Positions 38,878-47,390 of a stretch of 64,000 nucleotides of DNA are shown here, piece after piece. This DNA is from Acidovorax sp. Leaf160 (GTDB lineage: Bacteria > Pseudomonadota > Gammaproteobacteria > Burkholderiales > Burkholderiaceae_C). The stretch is from assembly GCF_001424265.1 (NCBI RefSeq), contig NZ_LMOV01000004.1, positions 30,839 to 94,838 of the forward strand, given 5' to 3'. The notes under the pieces are model-generated. The model was not told the DNA's origin. It searched no databases and saw nothing but the letters and a program-made list of their open reading frames with translations. Numbering within the stretch: the first letter of the stretch is position 1; each line of letters opens with the position of its first letter. Position numbers and translations under genes: made by a program.

Positions 38878-40122
38878 TTACTGATAACCCTTGGGGAATG
38901 GATCGGGCTTGATGAGTTCGGGCGATTCGGAAACCACCTTGAACGTGCCGTCCGGCTGGCCGACCGCGATGCGCGACTTGCTCCAGAGGTGGTGGTTGGC
39001 GTCCACCTTCACGTAGCCCTCGGGCGCGGTCTTGAGCTCGATGCCGGGCGATGCCGCCACCACCTTGTCCACGTCGAAGCTCTTGGCCTTTTCCACCGCG
39101 GCCTTCCAGAGCCAGGGGCCCAGGTAGCCCGCCTGCGTCACGTCGCCGATGACGGCGTTGGGGCCGTACTTGGCCTTGAAGGCGGCCACGAACTTCTTGT
39201 TGTTCTCGTTGTCCAGCGACTGGAAGTACTTCATCGACGAATAGAAGCCCGCGAAGTTCTCGCCGCCCACGCCGGTCATCTCGTCCTCGGTGACCGACAG
39301 CGTCACCAGCAGCTGCTTGTCGCCGGTGATGCCGGCGGCCTTCAGCGCCTTGTAGAAGGCCACGTTGGAGCCGCCCACCACGGCCACGAAGATGCAGTCG
39401 GGCTTTTGCAGCTTGATCTTGTTCATCAGCGAGCCGAAGTTGGTGCTGCCCAGCGGGTAGTACTCCTCGCCGACGACCTTGCCCTTCTGGAAGTTCTCGA
39501 TGTGCTTGCGGGCGATCTTCATCGAGGTGCGCGGCCAGATGTAGTCCGAGCCGATCAGGAAGAAGGTCTTGGCCTTCTTTTCCTTCTGCGCCCAGTCCAG
39601 GCTGTAGAGGATCTGCTGCGTGGCTTCCTGGCCGGTGTAGATCACGTTCTTGGACTGCTCCAGGCCTTCGTAGAACGTGGGGTAGTAGAGCAGGCCGTTT
39701 TCCTTCTCGAACACCGGCAGCACGGCCTTGCGCGAGGCGCTGGTCCAGCAGCCGAACACGGCGGCGCAGTGGTCGTTGATGAGCAGCTTCTTGGCCTTCT
39801 CTGCGAAGGTGGGCCAATCGGAGGCGCCGTCTTCCTTGATGACCTTGATCTTGCGGCCCAGCACGCCGCCCATGGCGTTGATCTGGTCGATGGCCAGCTG
39901 CTCGGCCTGGATGGAGCCGGTCTCCGAGATCGCCATGGTGCCGGTGGCCGAGTGCGTCACCGCCAGCTTGGTGGTGTTGACCTGCGCAGTCGGCTGCGCG
40001 AAGCCCCAGGCCGGCAGGCCGGCGACGGACGCAGCGCCCATGGCTTGCAGCAGGCGGCGCCGGCCCGCGTCGGCGGTGACGGGGGCGGCAGAAGGGTTGC
40101 GGGGGTCGAGAGGGTGCTTCAT
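38878..40122 (-). CDS. urtA: Urea/short-chain amide-binding periplasmic protein UrtA
   Basis: 414 residues from ATG 40122 (Shine-Dalgarno AGGAGC upstream). A twin-arginine signal (GRRRLLQAMGAASVAG) ends near GFAQ. The type I binding fold has KLAVTHSATGTMAISETGS, YYPTFYEGLEQSKNVIYTGQ and FFLIGSDYIWPRTSMKI, close to UrtA/FmdD. It delivers urea or short amides to UrtBC. First gene of the operon urtABCDE-fmdA-fmdB-amiE, divergent from the transporter-kinase fusion gene. There is no urease in the window, so amides are as likely as urea. Confidence 0.92.
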   Translation of the reverse strand: MKHPLDPRNPSAAPVTADAGRRRLLQAMGAASVAGLPAWGFAQPTAQVNTTKLAVTHSATGTMAISETGSIQAEQLAIDQINAMGGVLGRKIKVIKEDGASDWPTFAEKAKKLLINDHCAAVFGCWTSASRKAVLPVFEKENGLLYYPTFYEGLEQSKNVIYTGQEATQQILYSLDWAQKEKKAKTFFLIGSDYIWPRTSMKIARKHIENFQKGKVVGEEYYPLGSTNFGSLMNKIKLQKPDCIFVAVVGGSNVAFYKALKAAGITGDKQLLVTLSVTEDEMTGVGGENFAGFYSSMKYFQSLDNENNKKFVAAFKAKYGPNAVIGDVTQAGYLGPWLWKAAVEKAKSFDVDKVVAASPGIELKTAPEGYVKVDANHHLWSKSRIAVGQPDGTFKVVSESPELIKPDPFPKGYQ

Positions 40123-40231
40123 GAAGGCGCTCCTTGCGTCTGGCGGGGGATGAACGGCGACGGATCTGTCGTCCGGGCAGCGGGATGGCCGCGCTGGAAT
40201 GAAGATTAGGGAGAACCCTGGGCGAAGCCCA

Positions 40232-40247
40232 TACGTCAATTAACGTA
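40232..40247. promoter_or_regulatory. Near-perfect palindrome TACGTCAATTAACGTA between urtA and the sensor-kinase gene
   Basis: TACGT (40232-40236) and ACGTA (40243-40247) flank CAATTA; one central base pair breaks the symmetry. It is a rare AT-rich island in the 271-bp divergent region, 110 bp upstream of urtA and 147 bp upstream of the kinase gene. It is a good candidate site for the LuxR-type response regulator encoded at 43830. Confidence 0.5.
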
Positions 40248-40273
40248 GAGCGTTCGCCTTCGCCTTCGCGCTT

Positions 40274-40369
40274 GCCGCTGCCGCTGCCGCTGCCGCTGCC
40301 GCTGCCGCTGCCGCTGCCGCTGCCGCTGCCGCTGCCGCTGCCGCTGCCGCTGCCGCTGCCGCTGCCGCT
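40274..40369 (+). repeat. Hexanucleotide tandem repeat (GCCGCT)16
   Basis: Exactly 16 uninterrupted copies of GCCGCT fill 96 bp, ending 24 bp before the ATG of the kinase gene. The frame of the kinase reads Ala-Ala through the repeat, but a stop codon lies at 40241 and no ATG, GTG or TTG follows before 40394. The array is therefore in the leader or promoter, not in the protein. Such pure arrays change length easily. Confidence 0.95.
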
Positions 40370-40393
40370 GCACTGCTGCATGCGCTCCGGGCC

Positions 40394-43300
40394 ATGCCTT
40401 CGTCCCCCGACGCCCCCGCCGCAACGCAGACGATCTTTCGCTTCCGCCGCGAATACAACACCTGGGTGGCCGACGAGACCATGGAGGACTACGCCCTGCG
40501 CTACACGCCCAAGGCCTTCCGCCGCTGGAGCGAATGGCGGGTGGCCAACACGGCGTTCGGCGCGCTGTCGTTCCTGGCGCTCGAAGCCATCGGCGGCGCC
40601 ATCGCGCTCAACTACGGCTTCGCCAACGCCCTGTGGGCGATCCTGGCCGTGGGCGTGGTGATCTTCCTCACCGGCCTGCCCATCGCCTATTACGCGGCGC
40701 GGTACGGGCTCGACATGGACCTGCTCACGCGCGGCGCCGGCTTCGGGTACCTGGGCTCCACCATCACCTCGCTGATCTACGCGGTGTTCACCTTCATCTT
40801 CTTCGCGCTGGAGGCAGCCATCATGGCGCTGGCCCTGCAGCTGGTGGTGGACTGGCCGCTGCAGTGGTGCTATGTGCTCTCGTCCATCGTCATCCTGCCC
40901 TTGGCGATGCGCGGCATCACGCTCATCTCGCGCCTGCAGGCCTGGACGCAGCCGCTCTGGCTCTTCCTGCTGCTGCTGCCCTTCGTCTGGATCGCTCTTG
41001 CGCAGCCGCAGCTCTACCGCGACTTCGCCAGCCTCTCGGGCCTGCGCAGCGGCAGCAGCGCCTTCGACGGCCTCATGTTCGGCGCGGCCTGCGCGGTCAT
41101 CTTCTCGCTGGTGGTGCAGATCGGCGAGCAGGTGGACTTCCTGCGCTTCCTGCCGGAGCGCACCGCCGCCAACCGCTGGCGCTGGTGGGGCGCGGTGCTG
41201 GTCGCCGGGCCGGGCTGGATCGTGATGGGCATGCTGAAGATGGCGGGCGGCGCCTTCCTCGCCTTCGCGGCGCTGCAGTTCGAGGTCGGCACGCACCGCG
41301 CGGCCGAGCCCACGCAGATGTTCCTGGCGGGCTTCCAGCAGGTCATGCAGGCCTTCGGGCTGCCCGGCCTGGCCGTGGCCGTCACCGTGGTGTTCGTGGT
41401 CGTCTCCCAGGTCAAGATCAACGTCACCAACGCCTATGCCGGCTCGCTGGCCTGGTCCAATTTCTTCGCCCGCGTCACCCGCAGCCATCCGGGGCGGGTG
41501 GTGTGGCTGGTGTTCAACGTGGGCATCGCCACGCTGCTCATGACGCTGGGCGTGTTCGGCGCGCTCGAACAGGTGCTGGCCATCTACAGCAGCGTGGCCA
41601 TCGCCTGGGTGGGCGCGCTGGTGGCAGACCTGGTCATCAACAAGCCGCTGGGCCTGTCGCCCCAGGGCATCGAGTTCCGGCGCGCGCACCTGTACGACTT
41701 CAATCCCGTGGGGCTGGGCGCCATGCTGCTGGCCGCCGGCGTGGCCAGTTGCGCGCATGCCGGGCTGCTGGGCGACGCGGCGGCCGCGTTCTCGCCCTTC
41801 ATCGCCCTGGCGATGTCGATGGCCCTGTCGCCGCTGCTGGCCTGGGCCACGGGCGGCCGCTACTACCTGGCCCGCCCGCCCGACGCGCAATGGCGGCCGG
41901 GCGAGGTGGTGCGCTGCGCCGTGTGCGAGAACGCCTTCGAGTCGGAGGACATGGCCCGCTGCCCGGCCTACGGCGCCGCCATCTGCTCGCTGTGCTGCTC
42001 GCTCGAATCGCGCTGCCACGACCGCTGCAAGACCGGCTCGCGCGCGGGCGAGCAGCTGCGGGCGCTGGCCGCGCTGATGTTGCCCCGCGCCTGGGCGCTG
42101 CGCGTGAACGTGCGGCTGGGCCACTACCTGATGGTCTGGGTGTCGCTCTGCGCCGTGATCGCCTTCCTGGTGGGCGTGGTCTACGCGCAGGAGGCGCTGG
42201 ACACGCCCGCGCAGTTCCTGCGCATGCCGTTCCTGAAGATCTGCGCCCTGCTGGCGCTGCTGGCGGCCGTGTGCGCCTGGTGGGTGGTGCTGAGCACCGA
42301 CAGCCGGCGCATCGCGCAGGACGAGTCGGAGCGCCAGACCCAGCTGCTGCTGCAGGAAATCGAAGCCCACAAGCGCACCGATGCCGAGCTGCAGGCCGCC
42401 CGCGACCGGGCCGAGTCCGCCAACATGGCCAAGACCCGCTACGTCGCCGGCATGACGCACGAGCTGCGCTCGCCGCTCAACAGCATCCTGGGCTACACGC
42501 AGATCCTGCTGAGGAACCCGCCCGATGCCGCCGCGCTGCGCGACGCGCTCTCCACCATGGAGCACAGCGGCCGCCACATGCACGCGCTGATCGACGACTC
42601 GCTGGAGCTGGCCCGCATCGAGGCCGGCCGGCTGCGGCAGGACCTGGCGCCCCTGCCGCTGGCCGAGCTGGTGCGCGACGTGGAAGGCATGCTCCGGCCG
42701 CAGGCCGAGGCCAAGGGCCTGGCCTTCGCGGTGGAGGTGCTGGGCTCCATGCCCGCATGGATCCGCACCGACGCCAAGCGGCTGCGGCAGATCCTCATCA
42801 ACCTGCTCTCCAACGCCGTGCGCTTCACCCAGCGCGGCGAGGTGCGGCTGCGGCTGGACTTCCGCGCCCACGTGGCCCGCATCGAGGTACAGGACACCGG
42901 CATCGGCATCGAGCCGCAGGACCTGGAGCGCATCTTCCTGCCCTTCGAGCGCGGCAGCGCTGGCCGCCGCGCCAGCGAGATCGGCACCGGCCTGGGCCTG
43001 ACCATCACCCACCTGCTGACCGAGCTGATGGGCGGCCAGCTCAGCGTGCGCAGCACCGCCGGCCAGGGCAGCACCTTCACCGTGCGCCTGTACCTGCCCG
43101 GCATCGCGCCCGACCCGGCCTGGAGGCCGGCGCAGGCCGTGGCGCTGCGCCCGGTGGTGGGCTTTCTGCCGCCGCACCGCACGCTGCTGGTGGTGGACGA
43201 CCAGCCCCTGCAGCGCCAGCTGCTGGCGGGCCTGCTGGTGCCGCTGGGCTTCACCGTGCAGGAGGCCGCCAGCGGCCGGGAATGCCTGGAGATCGTGCGC

Positions 43301-43855
43301 CAGTCGCCGCCCGACCTGGTGCTGCTGGACATCAGCATGGACGATATCGACGGCTGGCAGACCGCCACCCTGCTGCGCGCCCGCCTGCCCGCCGCCGAGC
43401 TGCCCATCGTGTTCGTGTCGGCCAACCAGTTCGACGCCGACCCCGCCCGCGTGGCCGCCCACGGCTGCCAGGGCTTCGTGGGCAAGCCGGTCGTCGAGTC
43501 GGAACTGCTGCAGGCGCTGCAGTCCGCGCTGGGGCTGCAGTGGGTACACCACGTGGCGCCCGCGGCGGCGGCCGATGCCCGCGCCGATGCCGCTACCGCA
43601 CCGGCATCGCACGCCGCAAGGCCTGCGCCCGAGGGCCTGCTGCCGGAGGCCTTGCGCAGCGAGCTGCATGCGCTCGCCCGCTCGGGGCAGGCCGCCGCGC
43701 TGCGCGAACGCCTGCGCCACGCGCGCGCGGCAGGGCCGGCGCACGAGACCCCGCTGATGCGCCTGCAGACCCTGGCTGACGCGCTCGACTTCGACGAGTT
43801 GACGCGGCTGCTGCGCGAACCCGAACCCGATGTCGATACCGATGAGCTCCACTGA
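40394..43855 (+). CDS. NCS1 permease-histidine kinase-receiver fusion (transporter-like hybrid sensor)
   Basis: 1153 residues in one intact frame. Residues 1-500: an NCS1 (purine-cytosine-permease-like) transporter with about twelve membrane helices (GGAIALNYGFANALWAIL, RYGLDMDLLTRGAGFGYLGS). Residues 508-545: a cysteine-rich finger (CAVC, then Cys523, 531, 534, 535, 541, His542, Cys545). Residues 576-640: two more membrane helices. Then HisKA with His689 (MTHELRSPLNSILGY), an HATPase domain (INLLSNAVRF, DTGIGIEPQD, GTGLGLTI), a receiver with Asp979 (VLLDISMDD) and a short helical tail. Fusions of a carrier to a kinase are known from CbrA, which uses a different carrier family. It is divergent from the amide operon and overlaps its regulator gene. 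Ligand unknown; an amide, urea or nitrogen compound is inferred. Confidence 0.93.
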   Translation: MPSSPDAPAATQTIFRFRREYNTWVADETMEDYALRYTPKAFRRWSEWRVANTAFGALSFLALEAIGGAIALNYGFANALWAILAVGVVIFLTGLPIAYYAARYGLDMDLLTRGAGFGYLGSTITSLIYAVFTFIFFALEAAIMALALQLVVDWPLQWCYVLSSIVILPLAMRGITLISRLQAWTQPLWLFLLLLPFVWIALAQPQLYRDFASLSGLRSGSSAFDGLMFGAACAVIFSLVVQIGEQVDFLRFLPERTAANRWRWWGAVLVAGPGWIVMGMLKMAGGAFLAFAALQFEVGTHRAAEPTQMFLAGFQQVMQAFGLPGLAVAVTVVFVVVSQVKINVTNAYAGSLAWSNFFARVTRSHPGRVVWLVFNVGIATLLMTLGVFGALEQVLAIYSSVAIAWVGALVADLVINKPLGLSPQGIEFRRAHLYDFNPVGLGAMLLAAGVASCAHAGLLGDAAAAFSPFIALAMSMALSPLLAWATGGRYYLARPPDAQWRPGEVVRCAVCENAFESEDMARCPAYGAAICSLCCSLESRCHDRCKTGSRAGEQLRALAALMLPRAWALRVNVRLGHYLMVWVSLCAVIAFLVGVVYAQEALDTPAQFLRMPFLKICALLALLAAVCAWWVVLSTDSRRIAQDESERQTQLLLQEIEAHKRTDAELQAARDRAESANMAKTRYVAGMTHELRSPLNSILGYTQILLRNPPDAAALRDALSTMEHSGRHMHALIDDSLELARIEAGRLRQDLAPLPLAELVRDVEGMLRPQAEAKGLAFAVEVLGSMPAWIRTDAKRLRQILINLLSNAVRFTQRGEVRLRLDFRAHVARIEVQDTGIGIEPQDLERIFLPFERGSAGRRASEIGTGLGLTITHLLTELMGGQLSVRSTAGQGSTFTVRLYLPGIAPDPAWRPAQAVALRPVVGFLPPHRTLLVVDDQPLQRQLLAGLLVPLGFTVQEAASGRECLEIVRQSPPDLVLLDISMDDIDGWQTATLLRARLPAAELPIVFVSANQFDADPARVAAHGCQGFVGKPVVESELLQALQSALGLQWVHHVAPAAAADARADAATAPASHAARPAPEGLLPEALRSELHALARSGQAAALRERLRHARAAGPAHETPLMRLQTLADALDFDELTRLLREPEPDVDTDELH

Positions 43856-44765
43856 ACCTTCCCCTGCCCTTGGCCCGCATCCGGCGCAGCGCGTCATCCT
43901 GGTGGTGGACGACGACCTCGCCACGCTGCGCATGCTGGGCGATGCGCTCACAGCCGAGGGCTACGCCGTGCTGGCCGCGCGCGATGCCGACGAGGCGCTG
44001 CGGCGGCTCGACCTGTCCGTGCCCGACGGACTGCTGCTGGACGCCGTCATGCCCGGCATCGACGGTTTCACGCTGTGCGAACGCATCAAGGCCACACCGC
44101 CCTGGTCGCACATTCCGGTGGTGTTCATGACGGGGCTGTCGGAAACCGAGCAGATCGTGCGCGGCTTCGCCGCCGGCGGGGTGGACTACGTGGTCAAGCC
44201 GCTGCGCCTGCCCGAGGTGCTGGCGCGCCTGGCCACGCACATCGCCAACGCCCGCGCCGCCCGCCTGGCCCGCGATGCGGTGGACGTGGCCGGCATGGGC
44301 GTGGTGGTGCTGGACGGGCAGGACCGCATCGCCTGGCGTTCTCCCCAGGCCACCCGCTGGCTGGAGGCCGCCTTCGCCGCCGACCCGGCGCCGGCGCGCG
44401 CCATGGCCCGCTGGCTGGCCGAGGCGCAGCGCCAGCAGGGCGAGGGCGCCGTGCCGCTGCTGGAAGGCCAGCGTCTGTCGGCGCGGCCGCTGGGCGCCAG
44501 CGGCCTCGGGGAAACCATGCTGCTGCTGTCGGTGGACGCCGCCGGAGCCCAGGCGGCCGGTCGCGCGCCCCCCACCCCGCTCACGCCGCGTGAAACCGAG
44601 GTGCTGTCGTGGATCGCCAAGGGCAAGACGAACCGCGACATCGCGGAGATCCTGGGCATGAGCCCCCGCACCGTGAACAAGCACCTGGAGCACATCTTCG
44701 AGAAGCTGGGCGTGGAGACGCGCACCGCCGCGGCGGCGCTGGCGGGGCAGCTGCTGCAGGACTGA
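43830..44765 (+). CDS. Response regulator: receiver, PAS-like segment, LuxR helix-turn-helix
   Basis: 311 residues (ATG 43830; ATG 43842 is also possible). The receiver has DDD near residue 27, Asp71 as phosphoacceptor (LLLDAVMPG) and the lysine in DYVVKPLRLPE. A middle section (VDVAGMGVVVLDGQDRIAWR) looks like a shortened PAS domain. The C-terminus is a LuxR helix-turn-helix (LTPRETEVLSWIAKGKTNRD, then SPRTVNKHLEHIFEKL). It overlaps the kinase gene by 26 nt, so the two are made together. It is the obvious partner of the fusion kinase. Confidence 0.92.
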   Translation: MSIPMSSTEPSPALGPHPAQRVILVVDDDLATLRMLGDALTAEGYAVLAARDADEALRRLDLSVPDGLLLDAVMPGIDGFTLCERIKATPPWSHIPVVFMTGLSETEQIVRGFAAGGVDYVVKPLRLPEVLARLATHIANARAARLARDAVDVAGMGVVVLDGQDRIAWRSPQATRWLEAAFAADPAPARAMARWLAEAQRQQGEGAVPLLEGQRLSARPLGASGLGETMLLLSVDAAGAQAAGRAPPTPLTPRETEVLSWIAKGKTNRDIAEILGMSPRTVNKHLEHIFEKLGVETRTAAAALAGQLLQD

Positions 44766-45098
44766 CTGGGGAGTACGAACGCGGCGTGTGCGCCCGTTCG
44801 CCCTTGCGGGCGGTGCAGGGCGGGGTCAGGACGTGCCGGATGGCGCGCCCATTTCCTGCCTTTTGCGCCTCCAGCGCCCATCCTGCAAGCGCGGGCAGCT
44901 ATCATTTTTGATTTTGCCTTCTCCGGCAGGGCGGGGCGCAGAAGCCCCTGCCAAAACCGGCTGCCCTGCCGATCGCCGAAAATGCCGGGTTGTGCCAGGG
45001 GCTGCGGTCCCGATCCGGCGGCAGAGGGGAACCACGGCAAGGTCATGGAGCCTGGCGGCTCGCCACACAGCTCGCCCGTGCTGCTTCATCCATCGACC
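44766..45098. other. 333-bp gap before the diguanylate cyclase gene
   Basis: It holds a degenerate copy of the intergenic dyad (GCTAT-CATTTTT-GATTT, 44898-44914) and otherwise GC-rich sequence. In-frame starts for the cyclase exist at 44982 and 45045 inside this stretch but add only low-complexity residues. No other gene seen. Confidence 0.5.
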
Positions 45099-46241
45099 AT
45101 GGTTCTCGACCCCTTCACCCTCCTCGTCCTCACCGCGGCCATGGCCAGCGCCTCCGCGCTCTACCTGGCCGTGGAGTGGAGCCATGTGCGCGAACGCTCC
45201 CTGCTGCTGTGGGGCGTGGGGTTCGCCATCGTCGCGGTGGGCAGCCTGATGGCGCTGCTGCGTTCCGGCGGCCATGTGCTGGTCGGGATCTGGTTGCCCA
45301 ACGGCCTGCTGATCGCCGCCCACTGGCTGTTCCTGGCGGGCGTGGCCCGTTTCACCCGCACCCGGCTGCCCCGCACCTGGTGGCTGCTGGCCGTCGCCTG
45401 GCTGGCGATGCTGCTGCTGCCCGACGGGCCCGCGTGGTCCCGCGCGATGCTCGGCATCCAGTCGCTGCTGATCGCCATCGTCACCCTGGGCGCCGGGCTG
45501 CTGCTGCGCCCGCACGACGGCGCGCTGAACGTGGGCGCCGCCCAGCTGCGCGCCGTGCTGCTGGCGCACGGCCTGTTCTACCTGGCCAAGGCCGGCTCGG
45601 CCGTGATGCTGGGCGCTTTCGTCAACCTGGCCAATTTCCGGGGCACGGTCATCCTGGTGTCGCTGGTGGAAGGGGCCATCGCCATCATGCTGCTGGCCAT
45701 GTCCATGATCGGCACCGAGCGGCATCGCCGCGAGCAACGCATCGCGCAGATCGCCGCCCGCGACCCGCTGACCTCGCTGGACAACCGCCGCGCGCTCTAT
45801 CTGCGCGCGCCGGAACTGCTGGCACAGGCTTCTGCCGCCCAACCCGGCGCGCTGCTGCTTATCGACATCGACCATTTCAAGCAGGTCAACGACCTGTACG
45901 GCCACGATGCCGGTGACCGCCTGCTGCTGGCCCTGAGCGACTTCGTGCGCAGCGCGCTGCCCGCCGGCGCGCTCGCGGCGCGTCTGGGCGGGGACGAGTT
46001 CGTCATCCTGCTGCGCAACGCACCGGGCGCGGCCGCGCAAGCGCTGGGCCAGAGCCTGCGCGAGACATTCGCCCTGCACGCACGGACGATGTTTCCCACG
46101 CCGGACCCCGTGTCCCTGAGCATGGGCGTGATCTTGTTCGACCAGCCCGGCCTGGAGCTGTCGCACTGCCTCAAGCGCGCCGACGACGCCCTCTACGCAT
46201 CCAAGCGCAACGGGCGGGACCGGATGGAAATCGTCTCTTGA
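45099..46241 (+). CDS. Membrane-bound diguanylate cyclase (GGDEF)
   Basis: 380 residues from ATG 45099. Six or seven membrane helices make the N-terminal half (LLVLTAAMASASALYLAVEW onwards). The cytosolic GGDEF domain follows (ARDPLTSLDNRRALY, DIDHFKQVNDLYGHDAGD, GGDEF at about 297-301). The active site is intact, so cyclic-di-GMP synthesis is expected. No RxxD inhibitory site is visible before GGDEF. What the membrane part senses is unknown. Confidence 0.9.
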   Translation: MVLDPFTLLVLTAAMASASALYLAVEWSHVRERSLLLWGVGFAIVAVGSLMALLRSGGHVLVGIWLPNGLLIAAHWLFLAGVARFTRTRLPRTWWLLAVAWLAMLLLPDGPAWSRAMLGIQSLLIAIVTLGAGLLLRPHDGALNVGAAQLRAVLLAHGLFYLAKAGSAVMLGAFVNLANFRGTVILVSLVEGAIAIMLLAMSMIGTERHRREQRIAQIAARDPLTSLDNRRALYLRAPELLAQASAAQPGALLLIDIDHFKQVNDLYGHDAGDRLLLALSDFVRSALPAGALAARLGGDEFVILLRNAPGAAAQALGQSLRETFALHARTMFPTPDPVSLSMGVILFDQPGLELSHCLKRADDALYASKRNGRDRMEIVS

Positions 46242-46323
46242 CCTTGCTGTGACGTTGCCGCGTGACGTTGCCGTGACGTGCGCTGGCCGCGCGCTTAGGC
46301 TCCAGCGCGCCATCCCGCAGCGG

Positions 46324-47265
46324 TCACGCTGCCAGCCGCTGCGCCAGGAAGTCGATGAAGCTGCGCAGCTTCAGCGGCATCTGGCGCCGGCTGGCGTACA
46401 CCGCGTGCAGCGTGCGGGCGCCGCCGGTATCCACCGGCAGGCGCAGCAGCCGGCCGTGGGCCAGGTCGTCCTCCACCAGCCAGGCAGGCATGAAGGCCGC
46501 GCCGATGCCCGCCTGCGCGGCGTGGTAGCTGAGCGTGGTGTCGCTCGACTGCATCACCGCCTCGATGCGCCGGCCGAGCGCCTGCTGCAGCCCGGCGGTC
46601 AGCCGGTCTGGCGACACGTAGTTGGGCAGGATGACCGGCAGGGGCGGCGGTGCAGCAGCAGCAGAGGCCGCCGCAGAGGCAGCAGGCACCGCAGGGGCCG
46701 CGGTGCCGCCCGGGATGCCGGCGGCGGGCAGGCCCTGCAGCAGCCCGGGCACCGCGACCCAGTGGAACGCCATGGCGCAGAGCGGCCGCGCGATGAGCTG
46801 CGGCGCCGGCTCGGCAGTCATGCGCAGCGCCACGTCGAACCCGCCGGACACCAGGTCCACCATGTGGTTGTCCAGGTGCAGGTCGAGTCGCACCGCGGGG
46901 CAGGCGCGCCGGTAGTCCGCCAGCAAGGCGGCGAAGCGCGGCGTGGCGCACCACACCGGCGCGCTGATGCGCAGCTCGCCCTGGGGCTGCTGCTGGCCCT
47001 GGCCGACCGAGACGGTGGCGGCATCCAGCAGCTCCAGCGCCTGCCGGCTTTGCTCGTGGAAGGCGGTTCCTGCCTCGGTCAGGCGCATGCTGCGGCTGGT
47101 GCGGTGCAGCAAACGCGCGCCCAGCGCGCGCTCCAGCCGCGCCATGTGCTTGCTGACCATGGGCGGGGCCATGCCCAGCCGGTCGGCAGCGGCGGCGAAG
47201 CTGCCGGCTTCGACGATCGCATGGAACACGCGCATGCTGGTCAGATCGATCTCGGGTGCGGTCAT
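46324..47265 (-). CDS. LysR-family transcriptional regulator with an Ala-Pro-rich insertion
   Basis: 313 residues from ATG 47265; ATGs at 47277, 47286 and 47292 are in frame. Winged helix: SMRVFHAIVEAGSFAAAADR, then GMAPPMVSKHMARLERALGA. The effector domain is interrupted by a low-complexity stretch (TAAPAVPAASAAASAAAAPP) near its middle, coded by GCA/GCN repeats. It is divergent from a dioxygenase gene, and a 16-bp palindrome lies between. Confidence 0.87.
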   Translation of the reverse strand: MTAPEIDLTSMRVFHAIVEAGSFAAAADRLGMAPPMVSKHMARLERALGARLLHRTSRSMRLTEAGTAFHEQSRQALELLDAATVSVGQGQQQPQGELRISAPVWCATPRFAALLADYRRACPAVRLDLHLDNHMVDLVSGGFDVALRMTAEPAPQLIARPLCAMAFHWVAVPGLLQGLPAAGIPGGTAAPAVPAASAAASAAAAPPPLPVILPNYVSPDRLTAGLQQALGRRIEAVMQSSDTTLSYHAAQAGIGAAFMPAWLVEDDLAHGRLLRLPVDTGGARTLHAVYASRRQMPLKLRSFIDFLAQRLAA

Positions 47266-47309
47266 GGTTGCCTGCATGGGAAACATTGCCATCACTCTAC
47301 CGTCATCGA

Positions 47310-47325
47310 TTTCCCGCGCGGGAAA
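47310..47325. promoter_or_regulatory. Perfect palindrome TTTCCCGCGCGGGAAA, candidate LysR operator
   Basis: A 16-bp perfect palindrome between the LysR gene and the dioxygenase gene. A further half site, GGGAAAC, lies at 47278-47284. A -10-like TTAAAT follows at 47328-47333, so the site would sit just upstream of the dioxygenase promoter core. Confidence 0.55.
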
Positions 47326-47390
47326 CCTTAAATTGGAGGCAACCCTTCCGACAACCCGCTGCACCCTGCGGCATCTGCTGGAGCCCTCCC

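Noticed and set aside
40274..40369. CRISPR-like array
   Set aside because: The units are 6 bp with no spacers, and no cas genes are present.
40244..40393. Poly-alanine N-terminal extension of the kinase through (GCCGCT)16
   Set aside because: The repeat is in frame, but a stop lies at 40241 and there is no ATG, GTG or TTG before 40394. Only a CTG at 40373 exists, after the repeat.
37805..43951. A 2048-codon minus-strand reading frame across the kinase gene and the repeat
   Set aside because: It lies antisense to the kinase gene, with its conserved domains and start, and runs into the urtA-urtB region in another frame. Its composition (Gln/His/Arg/Gly rich) is that of a high-GC shadow frame.
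46242..46323. Short direct repeats TGACGTTGCCG after the cyclase gene
   Set aside because: Two full copies and one partial copy only; too short and GC-biased to call an element.
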